Assembly: GCA_002104935.1 (NCBI GenBank)
Contig: MCGT01000003.1
Span: forward strand, 434,001 to 498,000
DNA from: Hesseltinella vesiculosa
Taxonomy: Eukaryota; Mucoromycota; Mucoromycetes; Mucorales; Cunninghamellaceae
Length of the DNA: 64,000 nt
Direction of reading: 5' to 3'
Position numbers and translations under genes: made by a program. The notes under the pieces were generated by a model, which ran no database searches, was not told where the DNA came from, and worked only from the letters and a program-made list of their open reading frames with translations. Shown here one piece after another: positions 45,675-57,229 of the stretch (within the stretch, counting starts at the first letter, position 1; each line of letters opens with the position of its first letter).

Positions 45675-45963
45675 AGCGTTTGAGCTGTGCCACCGTTTTT
45701 ATCATCATTTGCCAGTTTCCATCGCTTTATTTTAGTACATGTAATAAACAGCTTGGAAGAAACAATAAAAAAAGAAAAAAGCAAAAAAAAAAAAAAAAAA
45801 ACAATTGGTCATTATACAATTGCAAAGGTGGAGGTGGAGGAGAGGCGGGAAGAATAAAAATAAGGCAAAGACAAAAAGATAAACCAAGTAGGCAACATGT
45901 ACAAAGGATCAAGGGAGTGGGGATGGAAAGGATGTTCATGAGAAAAGGATGATTGAGGCTCGT

Positions 45964-46508
45964 TTAGAAACCGTGGACCTTGATGTTTGCCTTCTTTGCG
46001 ATATCTTCCTTCACCAAGAATTCAGCAATCTTCAGACGTTGGTCGCCTGAAAGTTGCAACACTTGACCCAATTCTTCATCATCTACAACAGTGCCATTGC
46101 AAGCAAATTCCTTTTTGAACACCTTCAAGATCTTCTTAGCGTCGTATTCTTTGGGGAGGCCTTGGAGCGTGGTCAAAGTCTTTCGTCCGTTTCGTTGTTG
46201 AATACGTAAATCTAAGTAACAAACCTCATCAGTCACAAGTCACTTTCCAACAGCCCTCGCTCTTATTTTCCTGGGCATTCTTACGGATATAGCTTTGGGT
46301 TTTGGGGGAGCTTTCTTCTTCAACATCAGCAAAAGGATCTAGATGAAAGTGAACCTTCCGTGAGTCATCTTTGTTCGGATCCAATAAAAGTACCCAAACG
46401 CATCCAAATCTTTTTTTTTTTCATCCTTGTTGTCTTTCTTTTTAATAAAAAGCTGTAACGTGTCTAATCTCTTCTCTTCTTACCAAAAGGGGTGTTGAGT
46501 TCTTCCAT
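45964..46508 (-). CDS. SUI1: Translation initiation factor eIF1 (SUI1)
   Basis: This is a small ribosomal-subunit factor that enforces AUG selection. Three exons give 108 aa: MEELNTPF, DPFADVEEESSPKTQSYI, then HLRIQQRNGRKTLTTLQG. The protein continues to FACNGTVV, LQLSGDQR and the terminal KVHGF. The first exon is only 25 nt (46508-46484). All SUI1 core motifs are present and the length is standard. The start is the only ATG giving the normal N-terminus. Confidence 0.95.
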
Positions 46509-46865
46509 GATATAAATTAGAGTATGGGAAAAAGGATAAGGTGATAGGTTTCAAGAAAAATAAAAAGGATGCAACCAAAGAAGAGAAAAAAATAATAACT
46601 GGCACATGCTACCAAAAAAAACAAAAACCCGCCCCACACGCCGTAGTGGCTTTGAACGGTCCAATCAAAGGTAGACTATTGATTCGCAGCAGTCGTATGT
46701 CAAAACATGGATTGGAATATTTATTTTAGTATTTACTTGTAGTAAAAGAATGCAAATTAAAACGGGATATATGTGAATTCTGTACAGGAGTTGTTGTGCC
46801 AGGACTGGTTTTTTTTCTACTTCTCAGTGCTACGAAGAAAAAAAATATTGATGGAAATGTTTTGT
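46509..46865. other. Intergenic region
   Basis: Promoter side of eIF1 and 3' flank of the GPI-protein gene. No other feature is seen. Confidence 0.5.
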
Positions 46866-47509
46866 TTATGACAGGATAATAGCCATAGTCATCATCACGA
46901 TAGCGCCAAGGCAAGGAGATGCCACTTTGGCGATGGCTGAGGATGCACCGTTCTCAGCAAACGTCAAGGGCTGGCCATTGGGACCAAGGATGGAAATGGA
47001 GGCCAGAGCGGAGTAGGAAGCACCCGAGGCAGAAGGCGTAGTGTTGATGGGCTCGTGAGTCGTGTCACTTGAGATGTAAAAGGAGCCAGAATAAACCACT
47101 GGATCAGATCCGTGGGCAATAGCCACACGCCATGGATTTGTACTATTGCCCAGCGATTTGCTAACGGGGTAGAGTAGCGCTCCGATTGATCCACTGAGAC
47201 CATCGGCCACCAAAATGCTGTTGGCCGACAACACCTCGTTATCACCAGCAACAAGGCCAACATTGATAGGTGTGTTGTCACTTGGCTTGTTCCACACAAT
47301 CACAAGACTATCGATGACACAGGTGGTTAACACCCTGGTGACCTTTTTCTTTTTTTTTCCCTTTTGGCCTACTTTTGATTGATGTACCAAGTTGAATTTA
47401 CGGCTGGTGAGGTAATTTGATATGGCACAGCGCCATCTCGCTTGTCCATTGGCACCGCCTGAACCAGCAGCACCATCAATGCTATTAACCAAAGAGCGAG
47501 ACACTTCAT
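46866..47509 (-). CDS. Secreted GPI-anchored Kre9/Knh1-like cell-surface protein
   Basis: Exons 47509-47373 and 47307-46866 give 192 aa. A signal peptide (MKCLALWLIALMVLLVQA) is followed by a dibasic KR site. A beta-sandwich typical of the Ser/Thr-rich GPI family comes next: QITSPAVNSTWYINQN, VIVWNKPSDNTP, VSKSLGN and VYSGSFYI. A small-residue stretch (ENGASSAIAK) and a hydrophobic C-terminus (LGAIVMMTMAIILS) fit a GPI attachment signal. Relatives act in beta-glucan assembly or as wall proteins. The specific role is not shown. Confidence 0.8.
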
Positions 47510-50154
47510 TTTTGTAAAAGAGCGGTTGTAATATTAAAATTATACTGATATAGAATTAAAAAAAAAAAAAAAAGAAGCCAGGGATCAGCAGGGCACTGTA
47601 TTTATACCCTTTCATTGAGTCGTTATCATTGGGCCAATGCAAATCTATGCAACAGCAAAAGCGAGATGTAACAAAAGGAAACCATCCGACGAAGCCCGTC
47701 ACTTTTAATGGGAGACATGATGACCAAACCTTTTCGATTGCCTTTTAAAGTATGGTAGCTGGATTACACTCTTTCACATGGAGGACGTCCTTGTCAGATT
47801 TATTTCACCACGAGCAGGCAACCGCACACCTTCCCGAGGACTCCCTCTTTTTTTTTATCCTTTTACCTAATCGTGATTTATTGTTTTCGTTAATTTGCTT
47901 ACTGTATTTCAAAAATCATTAGGCCCAACTCAAGTGGTACAAGCACGTCAAAAAGGCAGGCAAGCTCAATTGCCAGGGTTCCCCAGGGCTGCTTTTTCTC
48001 CTACCCTTGACACCTGAAAACCCAGCAGGAGCAATATTTAAAATACACAGCTGGAAGCGCCAATTCCAGGGGATGTTGCACATCACAGGATCGGCAGTTT
48101 TTGGCTGTGAAAAGATGGGCTACCACTAAGAGCATGAGTCGATATGATATTGAGACATTGGTAATATATTTGGAAGAGCTTTGCGTGGCAACGCTTCTGT
48201 CAAAAAAAAAACAAAAACTTCCTTGATCTACACGTGTTTGACCACTTTGTGCCACCACATCATTTTCTGTGTTTGTTGCGCCATTGCGCTGTCAAAGCCT
48301 TTAGCAAATGGGGATTGCTGTTGACATGAAGCGTGCGTTTGAGCTGTGGAAGCGCTTTCTTCTCAAAGATAATTAACGCCCAAACCCTTCGCTAGCCCTC
48401 GAAATGCAGCAATTGCGCTTTAACATGGATTGAACTCGGTTGGCAGCAGATGCATGCAGATGCATGCGGATTTATCACTTTGAACTGGTAGCTGAATCAT
48501 GTTGAAAGCTTATTTTCCACGTAAAAAATATCTGCTGGATTATCACGTTGTGAAAATGCACCTCCCGTCATTGATTTTGACTTGAGGTGACTAGTGTGCA
48601 TCAGCTTCAATCCTGAAGGAATGCATCCACTAGCCTGGTGCTTGCACCATTTCTCTTTTGTCTGATATACTTTCAATTTTAGTCATAGCCATTACCTGCT
48701 AATTTGAACTTGTGTGCAGAATTTGGAGTGAATTGATTTAGAGCAAAATTTTTGCTCTGTGATTTTTTATCAGATCAGCAAGGAATCCCCTGGGGAAAAT
48801 GTCCGATTTTTCAATTTTTTTAGTGGAGGGATCGGAAGTACCAAAACAAAACTGATTAAACGTTGGCTGAGCAACCTTTACCAATTAACCTGGTTTTTTC
48901 AGCACCGCCATCAATCATACCTTTGCGCACATGCGCAAAATCTCACATTGATCAAATCACTCAAAAGAGCTGTGCAGCAGTTGCTTCTCTTTTCTCAAAA
49001 AAAAGAATTTGGGTGGCCAAAATTCATCCTCCGCACAATGCCTTCGTTTCTGGGCTGTGCACGTAAGGCAAATGCTTGCCATCTTCAGCCTGAGGGATTT
49101 GGAAGTTATTTAAACGTCATCATTTTTGCGCAGTGGTTTTCACCTAACAAGCACCAAATTCGGAGGTTTTGGCTGTGGCTTTTTTTTTTTTTTTTTGCTT
49201 TGGGATAGCTCAGCCCAAGATTATCGATTTTGTGCCATGGAGCCTTGTGATCTTAGCTATTATTACCTCTGACCCTATGCTAGGACTATGAATAATTTGG
49301 AGAGGTTTGTCGGGAATCAGATTTTCGATGATATCTTGATCCACAATGCAAGGAAAAAAAGGGGTGGGCGGGAAATTAACGGTGGGAGAGGATAGCGAGA
49401 ATTTTCCAGGCATCACATGTGCTCCATCACCAAAGAATGAAATAAAAAAAATGACAAGTGATATAGTTGCCGGGAAATGGCGCTGAAGAAAAATAAAACT
49501 GGGAAGGAGGTTGTCATCCCAACCAATACACATCCGAAATGAAGCATCCCCATCCCAACAAAAACACAGTATGGTATCTGGAAACTTGTTCTCAAGTCAA
49601 TTAAAAGGCCATGCGCAGCAAAAAAAATATACCTGGAAGGACACATTGATTCCCAAGAAGCGTAGAATTCCTAGCGCGAAAACAAGATTAAAATCAAGCA
49701 TGGCGCCGCTCTCTTCGGTGTTTGTAAAAACAGGCAAAAACTCTTCTAATATGTCTTCTTGACTCGCAAGAAATAGGTCTCCTTCATGACACTTTCACAT
49801 AGCTTATTAATAAACCATAGAGGGAAACCTAGTTCTTGTTGCAACCAATTTTTCCTGAATTTCAGGGTATTTTTAGTATATTTTCGATCGCCTGCATTTC
49901 ATGAAACTCGACCAGTGTTACGATACACAGCCTCTGTGCCTGAATTCATTCCATCTCCACTACACTATGCGCGTTGCATTTCTTTACACCTTTTCCATGC
50001 TTTCATATCCTGTGTCTTTTGCTTTAACAAGAGCAAAGTAACTAGAGCGACAAAATGCAGCTCGCTCAAAGCCACAAGCCACCGCTGTGATTTGATTGGT
50101 CGAAAATTTTTTTGTTTACATGCATGCCTGGATTGTTTTTTTTTTCTCTTTCTT

Positions 50155-50513
50155 TTTCTTTTGGATCACCACACTTTTATCGATGAGATTGCATGACAAC
50201 GCTAACAAAAACGCTTTTAAAATCAAATGCTAGTAAGGTAACATCCAGATATTACTTTGTGGTATTGCACCGTATTGATTGGGTCCATTTTATATTGAAA
50301 TGTAGCAACTGTGTATTCTTTATGCTGCTTGACCTTTTTCTTTTGGATCACCACACTTTCAGCGATGAGATTGTATGACAACGTTAACAAAAACGCTTTG
50401 AAAATCAATTGGTAGTAAGAAAACATCCAGAAAATACTTTTTGGTAATTCGCTGTATTGATTGGGTCCATTTTATATTGAAATGTAGCAACTGTGTTCTT
50501 TATGCTGCTTGAT
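50155..50513. repeat. Tandem duplication, 182-bp unit, two copies
   Basis: The phrase TTGGATCACCACACTTT occurs at 50161 and 50343, and TTGATTGGGTCCATTTTATA recurs with the same 182-bp period. Copies differ by scattered substitutions. Each unit ends TTCTTTATGCTGCTTGA; the second copy runs directly into the larger repeat. Confidence 0.85.
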
Positions 50514-51124
50514 TAGTGCCAGTCCATCTATCTCGCTCCTGCACAGCCATCTCAAGCATGGTTTATTGGATCTGTGTGCCCGGCAGCATATAAACCTTCG
50601 CGGTTGGGCAACAGTGGTCATGTCATGGGCGTGGGTCAGGTGTTACCTCCTTTTGGGGGGCTCCCGGTTTACGTTTTCTTTCATTGTTTTCAGACTTGTC
50701 CTGCGCGCTCTAGTGTGGGCTTCACTGCTCGGCATTGCCGTTCTATCTCACGCACTTGAGTATGTGTTCTTGACTGCTGATGCAATGGGGATTGACGGTA
50801 GGGTGGTAGGGAACGCATTGACTTGACTGTTGCCTTTTGTCCCTGGGTGCTGAACTTCCCAATGGATTCGAGCGAGCAATGGCCAAGATTTAGTTCAGAC
50901 GGCAGGCAAATGCTGGGAAGTCGTGGCCTGTCTCTTTTCTTGGTCTCGTCTCGCTAGGTGGCTGGTCACCTTTTGTGCAGGAGTTGTCCCCACTTGGTCG
51001 CGGCGGTTGCTATATGGAAACACAGTGCTCTCCAAACGCCTTTAGGCAAAAGAAGAAGGAGCAGGTGTCGTGGGATTTGCATCTGATCTATCACTGACGA
51101 TATGGCACCGCTGGATGGGCTGGC
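50494..51124 (+). repeat. Direct repeat, copy 1 (about 630 bp)
   Basis: This copy starts at TGTTCTTTATGCTG and matches copy 2 at 51249-51878 with a 754-755 bp period and only scattered differences. It contains a TATAAA (50590) and a readable frame of about 86-105 codons ending at 50826. The frame is hydrophobic (FRLVLRALVWASLLGI) but has no recognisable homologue. Whether it is a gene is unproven. Confidence 0.85.
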
Positions 51125-51248
51125 TCTGGATGGATTGAATTGGTCTATTGTCTTTCCTTGTACACTGGCTTTATTTCCTTTGAGTTAAGTATCCTAAAAA
51201 AAAAAAAAGACTCCATTGAACCACAAACAAAAGTATGCACTCATCTGT

Positions 51249-51878
51249 TGTTCTTTATGCTGTTTAATTAGTGCCAGTCCATCTATCTCGCTCCTGCACA
51301 GCCATCTCAAGCATGGTTATTGGATCTGTGTGCCCGGCAGCATATAAACCTTCGCGGTTGGGCAACAGTGGTCATGTCATGGGCGTGGGTCAGGTGTTAC
51401 CTCCTTTTGGGGGGCTCCTGGTTTACGTTTTCCTTCATTGTTTTCAGACGTGTCCTGCGCGCTCTAGTGTGGGCTTCACTGCTCGGCATTGTCGTTCTAT
51501 CTCACGCACTTGAGTATGTGTTCTTGACTGCTGATGCAATGGGGATTGACGGTAGGGTGGTAGGGAACGCATTGACTTGACTGTTGCCTTTTGTCCCTGG
51601 GTGCTGAACTTCCCGATGGAATCGAGCGAGCAATGGCCAAGATTTAGTTCAGACGGCAGGCAAATGCTGGGAAGTCGTGGCCTGTCTCTTTTCTTGGTCT
51701 CGTCTCGCTAGGTGACTGGTCACCTTTTGTGCAGGAGTTGTCCCCACTTGGTCGCGGCGGTTGCTATATGGAAACACAGTGCTCTCCAGACGCCTTTAGG
51801 CAGACGGGGAAGGAGCAGATGTCGCGGGATTTGCATCTGATCTATCACTGACGATATAGCACCGCTAGGTGGACTGGC
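51249..51878 (+). repeat. Direct repeat, copy 2 (about 630 bp)
   Basis: Near-identical to copy 1, with a few substitutions and a 1-nt indel (GTTTA versus GTTA). The hydrophobic frame still ends at the same stop (51578-51580). Only about 125 bp separates the copies, so these are not LTRs flanking an element. Confidence 0.85.
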
Positions 51879-51929
51879 AATGCATCCCTGGCGCCGAATG
51901 GCCTGTGGTTTGTCCTATCAGTTCTCGTT

Positions 51930-52155
51930 GTACACTGCCTTCACTCTGCTATCACCCTCACCATGTCTGTCAGCTCTCGTTGTACACTATCTTCACTCTG
52001 CTTTCACTATGCTTTCACTCTGCCATCACACCTCCTTCACTCTGCCTTCACTCTGCTTTTGGTTCTGCTTTGGTTCTGCTTTGGTTCTGCTTTGGTTCTG
52101 ATTTGGTTCTGCTTTCACTCTTCTTTCACTCTGCTTTCACTTTGACTTTAATCTA
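51930..52155 (+). repeat. Minisatellite of 11-bp units
   Basis: The region consists of degenerate 11-bp units of two kinds, CTTTCACTCTG and CTTTGGTTCTG. The second kind forms a block of five at about 52052-52111 inside arrays of the first. The phrase CTCGTTGTACACT is also repeated at about 51927 and 51978. Confidence 0.8.
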
Positions 52156-52318
52156 TCAGGAATGACACGATATTTGAGCTTGCTACGAATTATTCGCCCA
52201 CATTAAAATGAATGCTGCCTTTTTTTTTTGCCGCACCGAAACGGTGCTGAGTTTCCCGGTTTCTTTTGGTTTTGTTTTCTTTCGCTCTTTTCATTCTTGG
52301 AAACCACTGACGACATAC

Positions 52319-53205
52319 ATGGCCGATCCCATTAAAGAATACGATGACATGACGCCTGAACAGCGCGAGGCCTTTGACAAGGATGCAAAACTTCGCGAAG
52401 ATGCTGAGCAAGCAGCGTTGCCATACAAGTGCGTGATTTACTTTTTTTGTTTTTGATTGAAGATCATCCAAACCCCCCGTCCAAGGACTCACGTCATTGT
52501 CATTTCTTTTTATTTTCAGATGGAAGCAAACATTGCAAGATGTGTCCATTGCGATCCCTGTGCCATCTGGAACGCGAGCCCGCGATCTGGAAGTGGTTTT
52601 GAAGCGAAAACATATCAAAGTGGCATTGAAAGGCCAGCCCGCTCTTTTGGAGGTACAATCACGACCCTATTGAAAGTAGTTTTGTCCAGCTCCTAGGAAA
52701 ATTTCTCATCTTTGCTTTTTTTTTTTTTTTTTACTAGGGCGAACTGTGCAAAGATATTCAAGTGGATGACAGCACATGGTCGGTACAGGATCAAAAGGAA
52801 GTCGAGATCCAGCTGGAAAAGCAAAACCAGATGACCTGGTGGGAACACGTCGTCACCACTGCTCCCAAGATCAACACCAAAAAAATCCAGCCTGAGAATT
52901 CCAAGCTCTCGGAGCTCGATGGTGAGACTCGAGCCATGGTGGAAAAAATGATGGTGAGAACAGAAAATATCTGTTTGCAGTCAAAACACGCTCATGGATT
53001 TTTTTTTTATTCTACCAGTTTGACCAACGACAAAAGGCGATGGGACAACCTGATAGTGATACACTCAGGAAGCAAGATCTGTTTGAAAAATTCAAGAAGC
53101 AGCACCCGGAAATGGATGTAAGCACCAAACAACTATGCAAGTGATCAACTCATTTTTTTTTTGTTCCCTCTTTTGAAGTTCAGCAAAGTCAAAATGGATC
53201 AGTAA
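52319..53205 (+). CDS. nudC: NudC nuclear movement protein (CS domain)
   Basis: Exons 52319-52428, 52520-52652, 52738-52953, 53019-53117 and 53179-53205 give 194 aa in frame. The N-terminus ([19 protein letters not shown]) is charged and helical. The CS/p23-like domain has [32 protein letters not shown] and DSTWSVQD. The C-terminal helix ends [16 protein letters not shown], as in Aspergillus NudC of similar length. It acts with LIS1/dynein in nuclear migration and as an Hsp90-linked chaperone. The stop is 41 bp from the stop of the convergent kinase gene. Confidence 0.92.
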
Positions 53206-53245
53206 AATGCAATAGGCCGATATTTAATTTTGCAGGATTAAAAAG

Positions 53246-56200
53246 CTCAAGATTTGAAATATGGATGGTCCTAGGAGAGTAGCAAAGGAAAGAGAGTTAG
53301 TCTTTTTTTTTTTTTTTTTTTTGTAAAGGTATGCTTACCAGTAATTGAGCGGCAGTGCCGCGTTCGGCAGGATTTCTGCTGAGCAGTTGTCGGATCAATT
53401 GGCGAGCTTGGGGGTCCTTGACTTGACGATCCAGCTGTGGGATTTCCAGTTCCTTGTGATCATTCCACCGTAATCCATTGTTGAGAATGGGAGTGGAGGA
53501 GGATGGGTGCGACACAAAGTGGAGGATGGTTTCGTCCTTGATGGTGTTGCTGAACAAGGGACGCTTGGTTTCGAGTTCGTAGATCACACAGCCCAGCGCC
53601 CACCAGTCCACGCTGGCGGTAGCCACCACGCCATTGGCACCTTCCAGACCGTAGGTAGTAGCACGGGCAACCTCAGGTGGACAGTAACGAGGAGTGATCA
53701 CACCAACACATTCTTCCCCTATTGTGCGGCTGGCTTCAAAGTCGATCAGTTTCCATTGGCCGTTTTCCTTGTGCATTAAATTGCTTGGCTTCAAATCACA
53801 AAAAGCAATGCCTAAATGAAAAAAAAGGGGGGGGCGGCGGTCAGATCTCGGTCGATTTTTTTTTTCTGGGTCCATTCTAAAATAGGTACCTTTTTCATGG
53901 ACCCATTGGAGACAGCAGACGATGTCCTTGGCGACGGTTTTGATGTGGGCTTCGGACGCTCTCGAAGCGGCAAGGTCGTTGGAGGAGGAAGGACGGGTGC
54001 GGCGGATGAAGGTGGCGAGGGTTTCGTCCAGGCGTTCCATGACGGTGAGGTACTTGACGCGATCGTCGTCATTGTCGTCGTGGCGGAGGAGGTCGTTGGG
54101 ATGGTCGGTGTCGATTGTGGCGGACGAGGCATTGGTGGAAGTCGTAGTGGCGAGCGATTCATCTTGAATGGTCAACACTTCTAAGAGATCGACGACAAAG
54201 GGCGACTTTAATTTGACCAGGGTGCGGCATTCGCGTTCCCAGGCTTCGCGACGGCCAAATGTCTTGATGACGGCCGGGGTGTCCTGCTGGGCGGTGTTGG
54301 TGATGTACAGGATGCTATTGGTAGGGCCGATCATGGGAGCAAGGTGGCGATCGAGGTGGTAACGACGAGGGAGCATGTTACCGATGGCCAAGGCGCGGGC
54401 TTGCTTGTCATCCAAGTTGGATGTCGATGGTTGGTCACTGCTGGGAGCTTGGGTGCTTCCGCTGGTGTCCTGCGGCACGTTGACAGGCGGCAAGCTGCTC
54501 CTGCTGCTGCTGGTGGAGGGTGTAGACGTGGTCAGCTGCGCGGGGTGGGGTGTGGCGGGAGGTTGTCCAGAAGTATTTGGCGGGGTGATTTCTTTGTCAT
54601 CGTCATTGGCGGCAGTGGTGGGAGAGGTGGCATGATGGGTGGCTTGTTGCGCCTGTGATGATAAGAGGGACGTATTGCCCAAGGTGGCGAGGCGATCCAA
54701 GGGACTGACGGAATCATACAAGACCATGGTAGGATCCCGTGCAGGATGGGCAATAGGTTGCGGCGGAGGCGAGGACGACGACGAGGCAGCGGCTTCGGGT
54801 GTTTTGGTGTCCGTATCAGAGGTGCTGAGGACGCCAGACAGGAGAGGTGGATGTTGGTGGTGGAGAAGGTAGGGGTTGGCTGGCGTAGAGGTGGAAGTGG
54901 TGGGAGAGGAGGAGACTGGGCGCGCGACAGGCACGCTGGAGGAGGGGTATTGATGGTGGGTGAGTGGGATGGCGGAGGGTGTGCCGGTGGAAGAGCTCTG
55001 GAGCTGGGAGGGAGCGCTATTGTTGGTGGCAGTGGTGGCAACGCTGAACTGCTTGCTGGCACCAGGGATGTATTGGATGGGTGCGGTGTGTTCGGGCAGG
55101 ACAGACATGGAGTCGTCTTCGCGACCACGGAGGGTGTTGCTGTTTGTGCTAAAGGCACGAGAGAACGAGGCGGGGCCCTGGTGATAGGTGTGGGAAATAG
55201 GGACGTTGTGGGTGGTGGTGGCAGTGGTGTTGGTTTTGATGCTACGCAGGACCTCGAGGCTGCCACTGAGAGGCTGGGAGGCTGGGTTGTGGTTTTGGCT
55301 GCTGGCGTCGGACAGGTGGGCGCTGTCTTGCTGACGGGACGAGACGGAGCCTTCGTGATCGGAGTGATAGTGATGGATGCGGATGCTGTTGTTCATGTGG
55401 GCAGCGAATTGGGAGGCTGGGACGGAGAACTCGTTGGGTTTCTGCGTGATGATTTCGTTGGGCACCTGACCAGCGCTGGCAAGCTCGTTTGTCAAAAAGA
55501 TTTTGCTTGCTTGTCGGGATTGCCGTGAGCCGGTGAGGGAATAGGGTAGGGTGCCGTCTTCCGAGGCTGAGGCTGTGACCATTTCTTCCAGGACCGCATT
55601 AGGCACATCCCCATGGCTGGAGGAGGCGGTCATGCCAAGGGCATAGTCAGAGCGGCGGTAGAGGGAGTCTTGGGTGCCACTTGTCCAGGCTTTGGATACG
55701 CGGTTGGGGTTGGCACGTGCGCCACTGCTGTCGTCATCCATCATCTGTGCACCATAGCGCCAGTAATAGTCGTCTTGATCATCGTCGTCTTGGTCCATCA
55801 TTTTCTTTTCGTTGTGGACTTGCTGAGCAGTCTTTTGCTGGCGGCGACGGCGACGGTAAAACAGGATGCCGAGGGTCACAAGGATGGCAAGGACAGCAAC
55901 GCCACCAACGACACCGCCTGCGATGGCACCGACATTGGCTGAAGACGAGTCACTGGGTGAGTTGGGGGAGGTGGGGCCAGGCTGGCCAGAGGGGGCGCCA
56001 GCAGGGGTGACAAACGACCAGGACCAGCTGCTGTAGTCGAGGATGTACATGTTGTTGTCGCTGGTGGCGGACGAGCCCCAGCCGCCAAAGATGTAAATCT
56101 TCTTGTCGGTGCTATCCAAGACAGCAGAGTGACCCATACGCACGCGAGGGCCCTGGTCAGGATTGGCAACGGGCTGTTGATGCCAGGTCAGGTTGGGGTA

Positions 56201-57229
56201 GGCCGAGGCATCGAGGACCCAGACGTCGGGATCGGAGGGCGTGGTGGTGCCACCGCCGTAGACGATCATTTGGTTGTTGAGGCAGGTGGCGGTGTGCAGT
56301 CGGCGAGGGCCAGGGATGGCGCCATTGACGGAGCTTGGGCTGATTTGTAAGTTCCAGGTGCTGCTGTTGATGTCGTAGATGTAGATGTTGCGCTGGGCAT
56401 CTGCTGGATTACCGGTTTCGGTGCCTCCAAAGGTGACCAGGCAGTTGCACGATGCTAGATAACAGGTAGAGTGATCGGTGATGGCTGGTCCGTTCGATCC
56501 TGATGACCACGAGTAAGAGTTGGCGTCCAGAAAATACAGGCTATTTTGTACTGCGGAATTCATTCGATTGCCATTGCCATCTACGGATACACCGCCGTAG
56601 GTGTAAATACGGTTGCTAACCACTGACATAGAGTAGCCCGAGGAAGTTGCTGGCGGATCTAAAATTGGAAAAAAAAATGGCATGAGAAAAAAAAGATCCT
56701 TCGACAAAGGGAGAGAGGTTCAAGGGATGGACTGGGAAAAAGAGATGGGTCCTTACTATTGGACGTTGGGTTTGTCCAGGCCCAAACGTTGGTATCCAAT
56801 TTTTGCAAGAGGGAGCCATTGGAAGAAGTGTTGCTGGCGAGGATCAGGGTTTGGCCTGAGCTGGGAAGAGGAATGGCTTGGACAAACACTTGTTGGTCAT
56901 TGGTGGCATAATTCGAGAGGGCTTGGGCATTGTACCAAGTTTTGTTTTGAGAATGCCAAACCCAAACAGTGTTGGAGCCAATTGCGCTTGTTGTATTCCC
57001 AGCTGTGTCAGTCGTACCACCATAAACAACAACGTAGGGTGCTTGGAACACTTGATAAAAAGAAACGGTTGAGTTCCTCCTATTTTTTTCTTTTTCTGAA
57101 TTCAATCATACCAGATGCATGGCCGGATTTCCAGGGGACGTTGGTGGATTGTGTGCCTGGAGAGACGGATTGAGCCAAGCATGTCGATAAATATACAAGG
57201 AATAGAAATGAGAGGTGCATGGTCGTCAT
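53246..57229 (-). CDS. Receptor-like protein: signal peptide, kelch propeller, transmembrane helix, protein kinase
   Basis: Exons 57229-57112, 57041-56757, 56658-53890, 53811-53339 and 53269-53246 total 1223 codons in frame. MTTMHLSFLFLVYLSTCLAQ is a signal peptide. About six kelch motifs follow to residue 355 (VVVYGG, IYTYGG, LVTFGG, MIVYGG and IYIFGG, each before an aromatic/Trp strand). One transmembrane helix lies at about 377-402 (IAGGVVGGVAVLAILVTLGI), then a poly-Arg stop-transfer patch. A 450-residue Ser/Pro-rich linker leads to a C-terminal kinase. The kinase has AVIKTF (ATP Lys), CDLKPSNLM (catalytic Asp, Lys, Asn), IDFEAS in place of DFG, and PRYCPPEVA. It ends DHPYFKS. Catalytic residues are present, so it may signal from cell surface to cytoplasm (inference). 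Intron 53812-53889 is 78 nt and stop-free. Confidence 0.87.

Larger units (their letters stand above)
47510..52318. other. Gene desert containing nested repeats
   Basis: This 4.8-kb stretch is the longest without a supportable gene. Open frames at 48759-49208 and 49210-49533 are compositionally unconvincing. The second half holds a 182-bp tandem duplication, a 0.63-kb direct repeat and a minisatellite, each listed separately. Confidence 0.6.

Noticed and set aside
48759..49208. 149-codon open frame as a gene
   Set aside because: Composition is low in structure, it ends in a poly-Phe run from a T tract, has no promoter or splice logic, and no motif.
50494..51878. LTR pair of a retrotransposon
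   Set aside because: Copies are separated by only about 125 bp, do not end in CA, and have no primer-binding site or internal genes.
51930..52155. CRISPR-like array
   Set aside because: Units are contiguous 11-bp degenerate repeats without spacers, in a eukaryotic genome.
54532..55528. Long open frames on both strands inside the kinase linker (244 and 260 codons)
   Set aside because: Shadow frames of GC-rich, Ser/Pro-rich coding sequence of the receptor-like kinase; no recognisable domains.
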